This document shows positions 1 to 10,511 of a stretch of 59,475 nucleotides of DNA, piece after piece. The notes beneath the pieces were generated by a model. That model did no database searches. It was not told the origin of the DNA and was given only the letters and a program-made list of their open reading frames with translations. Within the stretch, counting starts at the first letter, position 1, and the number at the start of each line of letters is the position of its first letter. This stretch comes from Sphaerosporella brunnea. Its lineage: Eukaryota > Ascomycota > Pezizomycetes > Pezizales > Pyronemataceae. The stretch is from assembly GCA_008704415.1 (NCBI GenBank), contig VXIS01000304.1, positions 1-59,475 of the forward strand, given 5' to 3'. The position numbers and the translations under genes were made by a program.

Positions 1-1446
1 ACTTGCAACTGAGCAAGTCCCACATCGATATCTAGCAGATGGACCATAAGCCCTAAGCTTAAGAAGCAGTCGTTGGCAAGAATTGGGCTTCCACCCAAAG
101 CACAAACCCCTCTGACGTATGGTTGCGCTTCTTCAATAGTATAGTAAACTATACTCACTAGGGAAACGTATAAGGGAGGTAAACTTTGAAGGCCTCTAGA
201 CATTCTGGCCCAGGACCTTACGGGCACCGGCAGTCACGGCCCTAAGGTACTACTACCTAGTACAAGTCCTCGGTCCACTGCAGCTAAAGCTCACTATTTC
301 GCCAGATCAGGGTCCTCCAGGCAACTTCAGGCAGAAGCAGAAGAAAACAGTATGGTGACGGCAGCCGTGCAGCCAAACGGAGGGCGCGGGCGAAGGTGAG
401 GCGCGGGCGAAGGTGATTGATCACAGATCATAGAATATCACTCGCTAATCTGCGAACTTTGAGGATGGGACAAAGTCTCGACATGTGTTATGCAAGATAG
501 GGCTCCCCAATGCAAAGGAACAGGGAGCGGGTCACGAGTTTTTGTGGGGATGCCTGTTGGAGTGATATAAGTTTCAAAGACAAAGGAAGCCGTCATTGCA
601 GCGGTTTCAACAAATCTGGGCCGGGAAAACACAGGCTGCGGGAAGGAGATGGCAGGAGGCCCGTGTCGGAGGCCTCGTGCGGGGAAGGCTTCTTGCCGGC
701 GTGGTGGAAAAGGTATGATTCCAGGCTGGCGGTGATCTTTTTTGCTCTTGGGACTCTCCTGTGGTGCCATGTTTTCGTTCTGGTACAGAGACAAGTGACG
801 GTGAACCAATAGGGTTGTTTTCTACGTACGAACAGCCCCGGTGACCGGTGATGTACTGGTTATCCTTAATGTTCGCGATGGTATATTTATGGAGGCAGGG
901 CACTGTCATAAAAGTACTATCGGCGCACCCATAACAAACCTAGGTAGTAGAGGTATCTATTTGGAGGGTTGGGGGCCCGCGTCGTTCTCAGCTATCAGGC
1001 ATCCCCTTCTTCGGCAGAGAATTCACGACACAGGCCAAAAAAGCCGTTGACAACAGCTAAAAAATCGTTGTGAAAACAGACAACGGGGATCTACTCAAGG
1101 GTCCTTGTGGTTGTTGCCCTGGCAGAGAACCGGGGGAATGACCGGGGTCAGATTGGAGACGAAGGGAATCTAGACCGAGCTCTGGAAACAAGATCAAAAT
1201 CGGCCATGAGGACCCTTACTTTGTGGCGCCCTCATCCAGTGATCGCTTTGGCTTCAGACTGAAGCCAAAAAGGTGCAGACCACCTTCGTGAGAAGCACAT
1301 AGCCCCTACCGTGGCCTCAATTCCAACCGTCCGACGCGATACATAGCTCACCCTAAGCTCCCGCCGCCGCATATATTAAAACCCGCGCGACAACCAGCGA
1401 ACCAAGACCCGCGCGCACGCACGCACCACCATCCCCTCGCACATGA
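1..1446. other. Left-end intergenic region, no gene seen
   Basis: None of the open frames here resembles a known protein, and none can be joined by convincing splice sites. Visible structure is small: a hairpin at 138-155 (7-bp stem AGTATAG/CTATACT, 4-base loop) and a perfect 17-bp tandem duplication (383-399 and 400-416). The last few hundred bases are presumably the promoter and 5' leader of the glutaminyl cyclase gene. Confidence 0.6.
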
Positions 1447-2693
1447 ATGCGGCTGTCAACGTACCTGACGAAAATGTGGAATAGCCTGTTTCCGTCGTTC
1501 CCGCTGGTGTCTGCGCTGCTGCTCTCGAACATTGCGCGCGCGTCCTTCGCGCCTCTGGCGGCATCGACGCTTCCGCATCTGCCGCGGGTGGAGGAGGAGG
1601 ATTTCTCGATCGCGGCTGGCTCGGGTGGTCTTCTCTCGCCGATTCTGATCCCGCGTGTACCGGGCACCCCCGGCTCGGAAAAGGTCCGGAAACACTTTGA
1701 GGAGTTCTTTGCGAAGGAGCTTCCCACATGGAATGTTACCACACAAACCTCGTCTCAGACTACCCCGTTGAGTAAAGGGATGAAGGTCCCGTTCGTGAAC
1801 TTTGTGGCTACAAAGGACCCCCCGTGGGTTAAGCAGGGTGATGTCGGCAGATATGTTCTCGTTGCTCATTATGATTCTAAGGTCACACCGAAGGGATTCA
1901 TTGGTGCTACGGACTCTGCTGCGCCTTGTGCTATACTCCTCCATGTGGCTAGAGCTATCGATCAGGCCCTGAGCAGGCGCTGGGAGAAGATGATGAAGGA
2001 TGGAGATCATCTCCTGCAGGAGGAGGAGGAGCGGGGTGTTATGGTGTTGTTTCTGGACGGGGAGGAGGCGTGGTTGAGCTGGAATGATTATGACAGTCTT
2101 TACGGAGCTCGGTGAGTTCTTCCTTTGGATGGGGGATTGAGGATTGAAGTACTGATTTTGGTGTTAGGGACCTTGCCCAGCATTGGGAACAGCTATATCA
2201 CCCCCCAATGTCATCACGCAAGAACCACCTCGGCAACATCGACCTTTTCATTCTCCTAGACCTTCTCGGCTCCTCAGCTCCACTGATCCCCTCCTACTTC
2301 CCGACCACGCACTGGGCCTACACGGCGTTTGCGCGGCTAGAACAGCAGCTCCGAGACGCTGGGCTTTTCCTCTCCCACAAGGCGAATTCAAGACCTTGGT
2401 TCCACGATATCAACAAAGGCAGCAACGGGATTTGGTACGGAGGAATGGTGCAGGATGATCACATACCGTTCATGGCCCGAGGAGTGGAGGTGCTGCATCT
2501 AATCCCTTCCCCGTTCCCAAGGGTCTGGCACGAAATGGATGATGACGGCGAACACCTGGATTTGGACACGGTGAGGGACTGGGCTACTCTTACTACAGCG
2601 TGGATGGTGGGCGCTATGGGCTTGGAGGAGTTTATTGTCGCCGACGAAAAACAACATGTCAAGAGAGGTGAAGGTAGGAAGACGGAGCTGTGA
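1447..2693 (+). CDS. Glutaminyl-peptide cyclotransferase (M28-type zinc enzyme), secreted
   Basis: Two exons, 1447-2111 and 2168-2693, with a 56-bp intron; 396 residues. The protein belongs to the glutaminyl cyclase branch of the M28 metallopeptidase fold, which converts N-terminal glutamine to pyroglutamate on proteins passing through the secretory pathway. Visible family motifs are HYDSK near residue 140, the zinc aspartate region [10 protein letters not shown] near 155, LDGEEA near 203, DLLGS after the intron, DDHIPF near 320 and a histidine in [10 protein letters not shown] near 345. The N-terminus has a hydrophobic stretch (PLVSALLL) preceded by a start at 1447 or at an in-frame ATG at 1477; either gives a plausible signal peptide. 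Length suits the family. No neighbour shares its pathway. Confidence 0.9.
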
Positions 2694-3579
2694 GCTAGAG
2701 TTACGACTGATCGGTGGCCCTGTAGACTCCACCCCCTCCTCCTGCCCCTCCATTCCTCAGCCGGCAGAAAACGAAGGTCACGAAATGTAAAATTTGCATC
2801 AATGTCTTGACTTAATGCGTTTTTTTACACCCCCTCCCACCCCCCGGCTCGCGCGTGCCTTGCCTTGCTTGCAGATGTCAAAGACTTGCTACCTAGATCT
2901 CCAGGACAATGTCTTTTGCGTGATTGTGATTGTGATTGTTGCGTTTCGTTTTTGCTTTTGGTCGTTGCCGTCGTAATACCTAAACGGGGTCGGGGTGTAC
3001 TGTTTACGTAGCGATCGTGTCTATTATCCGTGACGTGAGCATGCAAAATTCAGGGCCAACAATGATAGCTCTTCGCTTTCATAAATGTCAATACTGGCGC
3101 GGCCTTTCGATACAGTTGCCGGGTGAGCGAGCGGCTCAAAACGTGACATGTCCAGATGTCGAGTGAAACCCTGTGATTGCCGTAGTTACTCCACTGGCAT
3201 TTACGGATTTTTTTACAATCGAGTTCGCAGCATTATTGTGCTCGCAATGACATTTACGGAGAGTGGAATGATTAATCCAAGTCTATTACATCGCCTCAAA
3301 GAAGCCCCTTGAGTGCTAATAGAGCAACACCATGTGGGAAATGAAACGAATCGACGTACCCCATCGCCCAGGGCACCCGTCAGAGTGTTTCCAACATCAA
3401 TCTCGGAACGCGCCATTCCAGCACCGCGGATTGAAGCCACGGTGTGGATCTAAAGCAGAAAAAAAGCGTTCCCGTCACAGGTCTCACATTGATGTTAAGG
3501 GAGGGGAACACAAACAAAAAACAACCAAATAACGCCATGCTGATATGCCCTTAATATATACAAAGAAGTTATGATGAAC
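2694..3579. other. Intergenic region between convergent genes
   Basis: This 886-bp stretch lies between the 3' ends of the glutaminyl cyclase and Bud27/URI genes. I see no coding signal, RNA gene or repeat of note. It should hold both 3' UTRs. Confidence 0.6.
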
Positions 3580-5731
3580 TTACTGATTGCCTACACCCCT
3601 CAGCCTAGCCGCCTTGAACCGACTAATTTTGACCTTCTCTCCATCCTCGTCCAAAGGCACAATCGCGCGGTCTTCATCGGTCTCCACGAATCCGCCCTGC
3701 TGATGTATCATCTTTGAGCGCAACTTGTGGTACTGCATCGCAACCTCCTGACGGTGAATATCCATGTCAAATTCGCTGGGTGGCTTAGCTCTTGAGGTGG
3801 ATGTGCGCTCAATGACCGTGTCCGCCATCAGCTTTGGTTCTTCAGGCTCCGGGTCAGGCTCGGGTTGTGACTTTGCAGCCGCTCGCGCAGCGGCGAAGCG
3901 GGACAACTTCTTGGCGGGTAAGCTCGGGGCCATTACGGGGGCTGTTGGTGCGCCTGGAGTGCGCTCCGTGATGGATTCGCTCAGGGTCGAGGTTGGAACG
4001 ACTCTCTCTTTGATAGTATATTCCTTTGCGGTCTCTCCTGCGGTCTCCTTCAGGGTCTCCTTCACTGTCTCCTTTACAGTTTCCGTAGTGGTTGTAGACG
4101 CTTGGGATGTTTCCATCTGCCGCAATGGCGACGGTGCCATTTTTTCCCTCTTGAACAAAGACACCTTCGGCTTCGGCTTCGGTTTTTCGACTGGCGCCGG
4201 AGGAATGGGCACCACTGGCGTGGGGCCTGCATTCGTGATCTCCTGCCGCTCTAACAGCTTCTCAAGGAATGGCAATGCGTCGTTTTCGTCAGGCGCAAAA
4301 TCAATCTGGTCGGGCTGAGTTTGGGCGAGCTGTGCAGGTGCAGGCTTTGGAGCCGGCGGAGGCGTGGGCGCGATATCAAGCTCTTCTGCAAACCGCACAC
4401 CTTTCTTTCCGGTCGCCGGTTTCGCCGATTCAGCTTGCGCAGCTGCCTGTTTGCTTCCCGGAGGCTTTCCTGTTAGTCGCTCTTCAAGCTCCTCCATCTG
4501 CCTTCGATAACTGTCGGAGACCACGCGCTGCATGCTCCGCCCATATTCATCCTCTTCTTCCGAATACTCTTCCTCATCCTCGTCGTGATCGGAGTAGTCT
4601 TCGTAACCATAGTAGTCACCGTCCTCTTCGAGGTTGAGCTCGGCAACTACCGCACCGATTTCTGACATGTTGTATTGCAGCATTTGCTGACGCAGTCTCA
4701 TGTCTTCCTCGGACTCGCCTGGGACTTCCTTTACCCAGTCTTCCGGCTTGGGCTCCTCTGGGTCGTCGGTGACTCGCACATATCCACCACCTTCTTCCTC
4801 TTTATCTTCCTCCTCCGAATCGAAGGCCGCATTTTGGGCGGGCGCTGAATCAATTTCCATTGGTGAAGGCGATTTGGCGGGAACATCCTTGGATACTGAC
4901 TGGATGGATTTTGAGGCTTCGGTGGATTGCGGAGTATCCACCTCCATAGAAATCGCAGTCTCGGACTGTTTGGCTTCAGACTGCTTGGTTTCAACTTCTT
5001 TCTTGATCTTCTCCAGGTCTCCCACAGCTTTTCCGAGCTTGAGCAGCGCTTCGGGGTCCAAGGTGCGGACTGCAGCGTCTGGATCTTTGCCATTGACCCA
5101 AGCGTTCATGATGTTACCCTCCTCATCGAGTTCTTCTTGGATATCCATCACCGACAGGCCTTCTTCATTCTTGAAGTCCGGTTCGCTGATGATAAAGATA
5201 TGAGCAATCTTTTGCTCAGCCTCGTCTATCTGTTTTTGCACTTTCTTGATGTTCTCATCGACGTCTGCTCTCGTTCATTAGAACCTGCATGTCGTATGAA
5301 TGGAGGGGAGACGAACACTCGATCCTGTGGGAAACCGCATTGATAACTGCGTCTCTTGTCCGCTTGATACCAACCTTGTCACCCAGCAGACTACAAATCT
5401 CTCGCTCATCGACCAGCGTGCCTTCTACATCTTTTCCTACTTCCAGCTGTATTTTGCAATCAGCCTACCGTCAGAGAATTTTTTTGCAACCTTCCACAAG
5501 ATAGAATTTCAAAAACCCCTACCTGGTGAAGCGCGCACTCACCATTTGTTCCCGCGTGGCGCCCTCAGGCAGCGCCTGAAGCTCTTCGCGAAACGCTTCA
5601 TATTCGAAGGAGTAGACGCGCCAGTTATCAAGTGCTTTGTTAAGATTTGCAAGGGATTCTTCGAGGCGCCGACGGTGCTGTTCGAGGGCAGCGGGGAGTG
5701 AGTGCGGCCGCGATTGTACTTGTGGTTGCAT
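3580..5731 (-). CDS. BUD27: Unconventional prefoldin RPB5 interactor (URI/Bud27)
   Basis: Three exons on the minus strand: 5731-5543, 5464-5317 and 5264-3580, coding 673 residues. The first 63 residues and the second exon form a prefoldin-like alpha-type domain, with the conserved core VDEREICSLLGDKVGIKRT and paired helices on either side. The long third exon is acidic and low in complexity (EEEDKEEEGGGYV, a YGYEDYSDHDEDEEE tract) and contains GKKGVRFAEEL, typical of the fungal DUF3835 region. It ends in ISRFKAARL, a motif also seen upstream as KLSRFAAARA. Known members bind the Rpb5 subunit of RNA polymerases and act in polymerase assembly, translation initiation and TOR signalling. The second intron has a GTTCGT donor and rebuilds a Tyr codon (T|AC). 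The first intron can use either of two acceptors 18 bp apart, adding or dropping six residues. Confidence 0.88.
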
Positions 5732-6286
5732 GGTTGGTGGTGAGGCGAAAAAAAATGAGGGTTGGTGACTGTGGAAAGTGGAAAAGAGGTGGCTGGTGGA
5801 AGTGGGGGGCACTGGCCTGAAAAGGCCAACGCCATGGTCTGGAGTGGCAGCTCTTGGATCTTGAGAGATCTTCATCCAGTAACTCCCCAGCACTACATCT
5901 CGATACAGCGATAACTTCCTTACCTGCCAGTGTGCCCGAGTGGACGGTTGTGCATACATGTGCTGGTGGTATAGCTGCGATAGTTGCCTCCGTCCGCCCT
6001 TGACATCATCGCTTGATCAGAATTCAACACTTTTGCAAAACCTGGGCTCCAACGACGCCCGCACTTCTTTCAGTTTCAGTTTCGAACTTGTTTTGCAAAA
6101 CCTGCCTATTGACTATGGACCTATGGTGAAGCCGTTGTCATCTCTCCACGAAGATTCTAGATGGATCGGCATATGCCGTTGCCCCACCATAACTAGTTCT
6201 GTCGAACATTGCAACACCAACAACCCGTCGCCGATACTTCTCGAGCTTTATTTCACAAGAGCCGCAACTATCCCGCCACAAAGACC
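5732..6286. promoter_or_regulatory. Divergent promoter of BUD27/URI and ZPR1 with repeated palindrome
   Basis: This 555-bp interval separates two divergent start codons. It contains two exact copies of a 14-bp word, TTTTGCAAAACCTG, starting at 6031 and 6091, exactly 60 bp apart. The core TTTTGCAAAA is a perfect palindrome, as expected of a dimeric factor site. Placement suggests shared control of both genes; the factor is unknown. Confidence 0.45.
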
Positions 6287-7758
6287 ATGCCTCACGCCTC
6301 TGAGGAGCAGGAGAAGAAGGAGGAGTTCTTCCGCGACATCGGCGCTACCGTCGCCGCCGTCGACCAGGAAGCAGCGGGCGACGACGAGCCTCAGATCATG
6401 GACAACATCGGTACTTCAGTATCCATCCAGCGCGCTGTTATCCACCCTGCTAACAGTTCGCAGAGTCTCTCTGCATGAACTGCCACGAGCAAGGCAACAC
6501 GCGGCTGCTCCTAACGCGGATCCCGTTCTTCCGCGAAGTGGTGCTGATGTCGTTCGAATGCCCGCACTGCCACTTCAAAAACAACGAGATCCAGTCCGCA
6601 TCCGAGATCCAAGAGCGCGCGTGCACCTACACCGTCAAAGTGACATGCAAAGAGGACCTCGACCGGCAAGTCGTCAAGTCGGGCACCTGCGTGTGTTCGT
6701 TCCCGGAGCTGGACCTGGAGATACCGGCGCAGCGCGGGCAGCTCACAACCATTGAGGGGCTCCTGAGTGTTGTGCTCGAAGACCTGGCGAACGACCAAGA
6801 GGCGCGCAAGGAGCAGCAGCCCGAGGCCTGGCAGCAGATCGAGGACTTCATCAAGAAGGGCCGCGACTTCCTCGAGGGGCGCGCATTCCCCTTTTCCCTC
6901 GTAGTCGACGATCTAGCCGGCAACAGCTGGATCGAGCCGCGCCCCGGCGACCCGCGCGGAAAGTGGACCGGCAAGCACTACGAGCGCAGCCGCGAGCAGA
7001 ACGAGAAGCTGGGGCTCACCGACACCTCTGGCGGGGCGGAAGGCGAAAAGAAAGAAGGAGACGAAGAAGATGACAACTCCATCCGCCCGGACGAAGTCCA
7101 CACCTTCCCCGCCACCTGCCCCAGCTGCGTCCGCCCCTGCAACACGCACATGAAGCTCGTCGAGATACCGCACTTCAAAGAAGTCGTTATCATGTCCACC
7201 GTCTGCGATAGCTGCGGGTACAAGAGCAACGAAGTCAAGACGGGCGGCGCGGTGCCTTCAAAGGGCCGCATCATCACCCTGCAAGTCGAAGACGAGGAGG
7301 ACCTCGCCCGCGACATCCTCAAGTCCGAGACGTGCGGGCTCTCTTGCCCGGAGCTGAACCTGGACCTGACCCCCGGCACCCTCGGCGGGCGCTTCACCAC
7401 GCTCGAGGGCCTGCTCACCCAGGTGCACGACGAACTGCACCAGCGCATCTTTACCAGCGAACAGATGGACTCGCTGGAAGCCGAGACCAAGGACCGCTGG
7501 GAAAAGTTCTTTGAGGGCCTCCGAGAGGCCAAGGAGGGCAAACGCAAGTTCACGTGTATCCTCGACGACCCCCTCGCCGCTTCTTATATCCAGAACCTTT
7601 GTGCCCCTGACCCCGACCCGCAGCTGAAGATTGAGGATGTCGAGCGGACTAAGGAGCAGGAAGAGGACCTAGGTATTGCCGACATGGTCACCGAGGGATA
7701 TGAACAGCAGGAGCCGGAGGAGAAGAAGGAGAAGCAGGAGGAGCCGGTAGCTGCATGA
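6287..7758 (+). CDS. ZPR1: Zinc finger protein ZPR1
   Basis: Two exons, 6287-6410 and 6464-7758, coding 472 residues. The protein has the family's duplicated architecture: two ZPR1 modules, each a C4 zinc finger followed by a beta-rich homology domain. Finger 1 is CMNCHEQG...CPHCHFKN right after the intron; finger 2 is CPSCVRPC...CDSCGYKS in the middle. Conserved blocks such as FREVVLMSFECPHC, FKEVVIMSTVCDSC and two GLL repeats (TTIEGLL, TTLEGLL) support the call. ZPR1 is an essential chaperone for eEF1A folding and is linked to nuclear/nucleolar function. The intron lies just before finger 1, with a GTACTT donor; the join rebuilds IESLCMNC. The C-terminal tail is Glu/Lys-rich. A C/T homopolymer run follows the stop (7776-7808). 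Confidence 0.95.
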
Positions 7759-7775
7759 TTTGAGGCGTTTTCTTT

Positions 7776-7808
7776 CCCCCCACCCCCCCCCCCCCCTTTT
7801 TTTTTTTC
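7776..7808 (+). repeat. Homopolymer C/T tract after ZPR1
   Basis: A run of six C, one A, fourteen C and eleven T lies about 20 bp after the ZPR1 stop codon, presumably in its 3' UTR. Length is likely variable and error-prone. Confidence 0.8.
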
Positions 7809-7992
7809 TTGACAAAACAAAAAGTTTTGATTAGAGAGGAGGAATGTTCTTTGTATCGTAGTTCATTGGAAATGGAATCATTGGCGATGCCAGTGACTGG
7901 ACCGAGTGCTCTCCTGTGAACCGCATCCGAACTTCCACATTCCTCGACACTCACAAAGAGGAACCGGGAAAAAATCAAAAAAAAAAGGGCTT

Positions 7993-9300
7993 CTATGCCC
8001 CGTACCCTGTGCTACCGTCTGGCCAACGGATATCGCCTTTTCTCTTACGCTTCTTAGTGCACCGACCTTGAGGCGGAGGCTTTGTGAAGGGTGGTTCGCA
8101 TGTCCCCACAGCCAGATCAGGATCTGACAACCCCGAGCCTGAATCTTCGGTTGAGTGATTGGTAGCGAGTCCGTGTACTGGGTCTGCTGTTGCTCGTGAC
8201 TCCGGCCTGCCAGTGTGCAAAATCGAATTGCTTCGCTTTCCTAACAGCGGAGACGGTATCCGGCAGCGTGGCTCGGATAGGGGTCCTGACCGGCCGTGTG
8301 AGCTCCTCCGCGCGCGGAATATTGGTTGAGGAGGGTCCAATTGGCGGTCGGCTGTAGGTCTGCACTGAAGTATGCTGTTGCCGCGGAGGGAGCGGAGGTG
8401 GGGGTGGTGGTGAGACAGGTCTATCGATTTGCTGTGAAGCAAGTTACCAAACGAACTGCTCCGGAGAGAAGCGAGCTTCTCGCACTGTGAAGCTCGAAGA
8501 GCACTGTATTCTAGGATTAAGGGCAGCGCCTGTTGTTTGTATTTGGGCCTGACGCTCTGCCAGCCTTTCACGATTGCGTCGCAGTTTAAGGCAAGTCGTC
8601 GATATCTGCACCCAACATGTCCGCAGTGCTTACTCTCATGTCCCCAGAATCACCAGGCACGTTCCCCAATTGCGATTCATAGCTTTCCAATGACGCTTTG
8701 TAATGTATGCCACAACATTGGAGGCCAGAACTGGGGGGTCACTACCGACGCTGTCACCACCGGAACGGTCACCACCGTGGCCTCCATTACCGTGGAGGGA
8801 AAGTTGAAGCATGTCCCGTGTGTCTAAAAATGCGGCTTGGCTGGGATATATTGCCCTAAGCAGTCCAACAAAAACCCGAAGCTTCTCTTGCTGCTGCTGG
8901 TCCAAGTCGTCGGGGATAGTGACACCGAGGGAGAAGCGAAGGTAGAAGGCCAAAAGGCCGCCCATGTCTGAACTGGCCAAGAGAGGGCCCGCAGACGCAA
9001 TGGCTGATCCGGTAACCTTCCGCAAACGGTATCGTTCGCATTATTTGCGCTTGTATTTTAGCTCTCGATCGAACAGCCTCCAGTGACGTCGCCGCAGTTC
9101 GCAGAGCCTCTTGTCGTGAATTTTGTCTCCGACGGCGTTGGTTTTCATTGGGCATCTGTTTGGTACCTGATTGACGTTCTTCGGGAGTCAGGCCATCCAG
9201 TTCAATCCGTAAAGCCCGGGGTGTATAGCCGGTCCCAGTGTATTCGGCACTGGGATTGCACGAAGTATCACTCGCATTCTGACCAGTCAAGAAAAACGAA
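7993..9300 (-). pseudogene. Possible lineage-specific gene with broken frames
   Basis: Two to three minus-strand open frames line up head to tail without a clean splice solution. The first runs from about 9300 to 9030 and includes GTGYTPRALRIELDGLTPEE and a basic helix ending IQAQIMRT. A second frame continues from about 9025 to 8640 (SSDMGGLLAFYLRFSLGV, then DDLDQQQQEKLRVFVGLL). A third spans 8571 to 7993 and ends KKRKRKGDIRWPDG. Composition looks protein-like, with helical and amphipathic segments, but the change of frame near 9030 has no usable donor and acceptor. I do not recognise a family. It may be a decayed gene, a gene with a sequence error, or chance open frames. Confidence 0.3.
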
Positions 9301-9420
9301 AAAGAAAAACGAAAAAGAAGGGAAACAGAACCGCAGAACAAAAATCCCGCCCCATATTTCTTACAAAAACTACGCCTGAATCGCCCACCCACTCTCACTT
9401 TTACTTCAGCATTCAACTGT

Positions 9421-10080
9421 CTACGCACTCTTCGCCTTCTCCGCAATCTCGTTCTCCTGGCGCACCTGTTCCCTATACAACTTGTCTGCATGCATCTGGA
9501 TCTGCTCCTCAACATCTGGGTCCCGATTCGGCACAGACATGTAACCCAGGGCCTTCAAAAACCCCTGTAGCCCCAATATCAGCGGCTCTTCTTCCTTCTT
9601 CCGGGGGGGGGGGGGATGGAAGACACAAACCTGCTGTCCCTTAAAGCAGCCCTCCAGCGTTCTATTCTCCTTCGTGCAACCGCCAAAAAAAAGCTTCACA
9701 CCGCCGCCATAACACTCCCTGAGGACCTCCTGTTCAAAGGCGCAATTCTCCAGCGCAGCACGAGTAATCGCCGCCTTGCGGTCCTTATAGCTCTGATACA
9801 CATCGTTGACGGCCATGGAGGGTGTTCTCGCCTCCGCCTCGATCTCCGCTAGTGGCCGGTACTGCGCCCAGATGTCTGCGTATTTTGTCCCGTAGCGTGA
9901 GTATTTTGTGGGGTCGGTAGGCTCATGTTGTGTGGCAGCCGCTGGTGTCGACGGAACCTGGTTTTGTGAGGGCTTCAAGGGCGCTTCTCGTTCGAGGAAC
10001 TCGCGCGTTTCCGGCGAGAGGTGCGAGAACGTGTCTTTTGGCGACTTGTCGTCGTCCGAGGAATTCCAGAACCAGCCCAT
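9421..10080 (-). CDS. Twin-Cx9C (CHCH-like) protein, probably mitochondrial
   Basis: Two exons, 10080-9631 and 9564-9421, coding 197 residues. Cysteines 113 and 123 (CAFEQEVLREC) and 135 and 145 (CTKENRTLEGC) form two exact Cx9C motifs separated by eleven residues, the hallmark of small proteins imported into the mitochondrial intermembrane space by the Mia40 relay. The N-terminus MGWFWNSSDDD and the C-terminal LKALGYMS segment followed by a charged helix recall an uncharacterised conserved fungal family. The 66-bp intron is a multiple of three and has no stop, so retention would insert 22 Pro/Glu-rich residues; I treat it as an intron because of its GTTTGT donor, polypyrimidine run and CTACAG acceptor. 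An upstream in-frame ATG at 10173 exists, but the MGWFW start fits better. Confidence 0.75.
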   Translation of the reverse strand: MGWFWNSSDDDKSPKDTFSHLSPETREFLEREAPLKPSQNQVPSTPAAATQHEPTDPTKYSRYGTKYADIWAQYRPLAEIEAEARTPSMAVNDVYQSYKDRKAAITRAALENCAFEQEVLRECYGGGVKLFFGGCTKENRTLEGCFKGQQVCVFHPPPPRKKEEEPLILGLQGFLKALGYMSVPNRDPDVEEQIQMHADKLYREQVRQENEIAEKAKSA

Positions 10081-10511
10081 TGTGTGCGGATTGAATTCGT
10101 TGGTAGTGCGTGCGTGCTTGTTGCGCGGTTGATGGTTGTGGTGGTTGGCGGGGATGCCGCGCTGGGAAGCCAATCACGTAAAGTTTAGCGTGCACGGACC
10201 ATTGCGAATGATAATCTATGCAGAAGAAATCTTCCAAACCACCAAAAATATGACGACGAACGGAGCGGGTATAAGCGTGCGTCCCCTAATATACAACAAC
10301 GCGCCCAGAAGGAAGGCTCCAGAAACTAGACAGTAAAAAGCAAGAAAACAATCCCAGAACAATCCCAGAACAATCCCACCCCACGCGGCAAAGCGAAAAA
10401 AAAGATGCACCGTACACCAACGCAATTAAGATATTTTACACCATGACACACAGAGTAAACAAAGCGAGAAAAAAACTTCCCAAGAACTCCATGTCATGAT
10501 ATAGTTACCCC
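10081..10511. other. Spacer between two minus-strand genes
   Basis: This 431-bp spacer holds the 3' UTR of Ame1 and the promoter of the twin-Cx9C gene. It contains three tandem copies of the 11-bp unit AACAATCCCAG at 10347-10378 (the last copy incomplete by one base). No coding signal is seen. Confidence 0.6.

Noticed and set aside
3764..4318. 184-residue plus-strand frame across BUD27/URI
   Set aside because: Antisense shadow of the acidic, repetitive third exon of BUD27/URI.
6029..6049. 16-base match CACTTTTGCAAAACCT between the BUD27/ZPR1 promoter and the palindrome arms (57617)
   Set aside because: A single 16-base match within about 60 kb on two strands is expected nearly once by chance, so it is not evidence of relationship.
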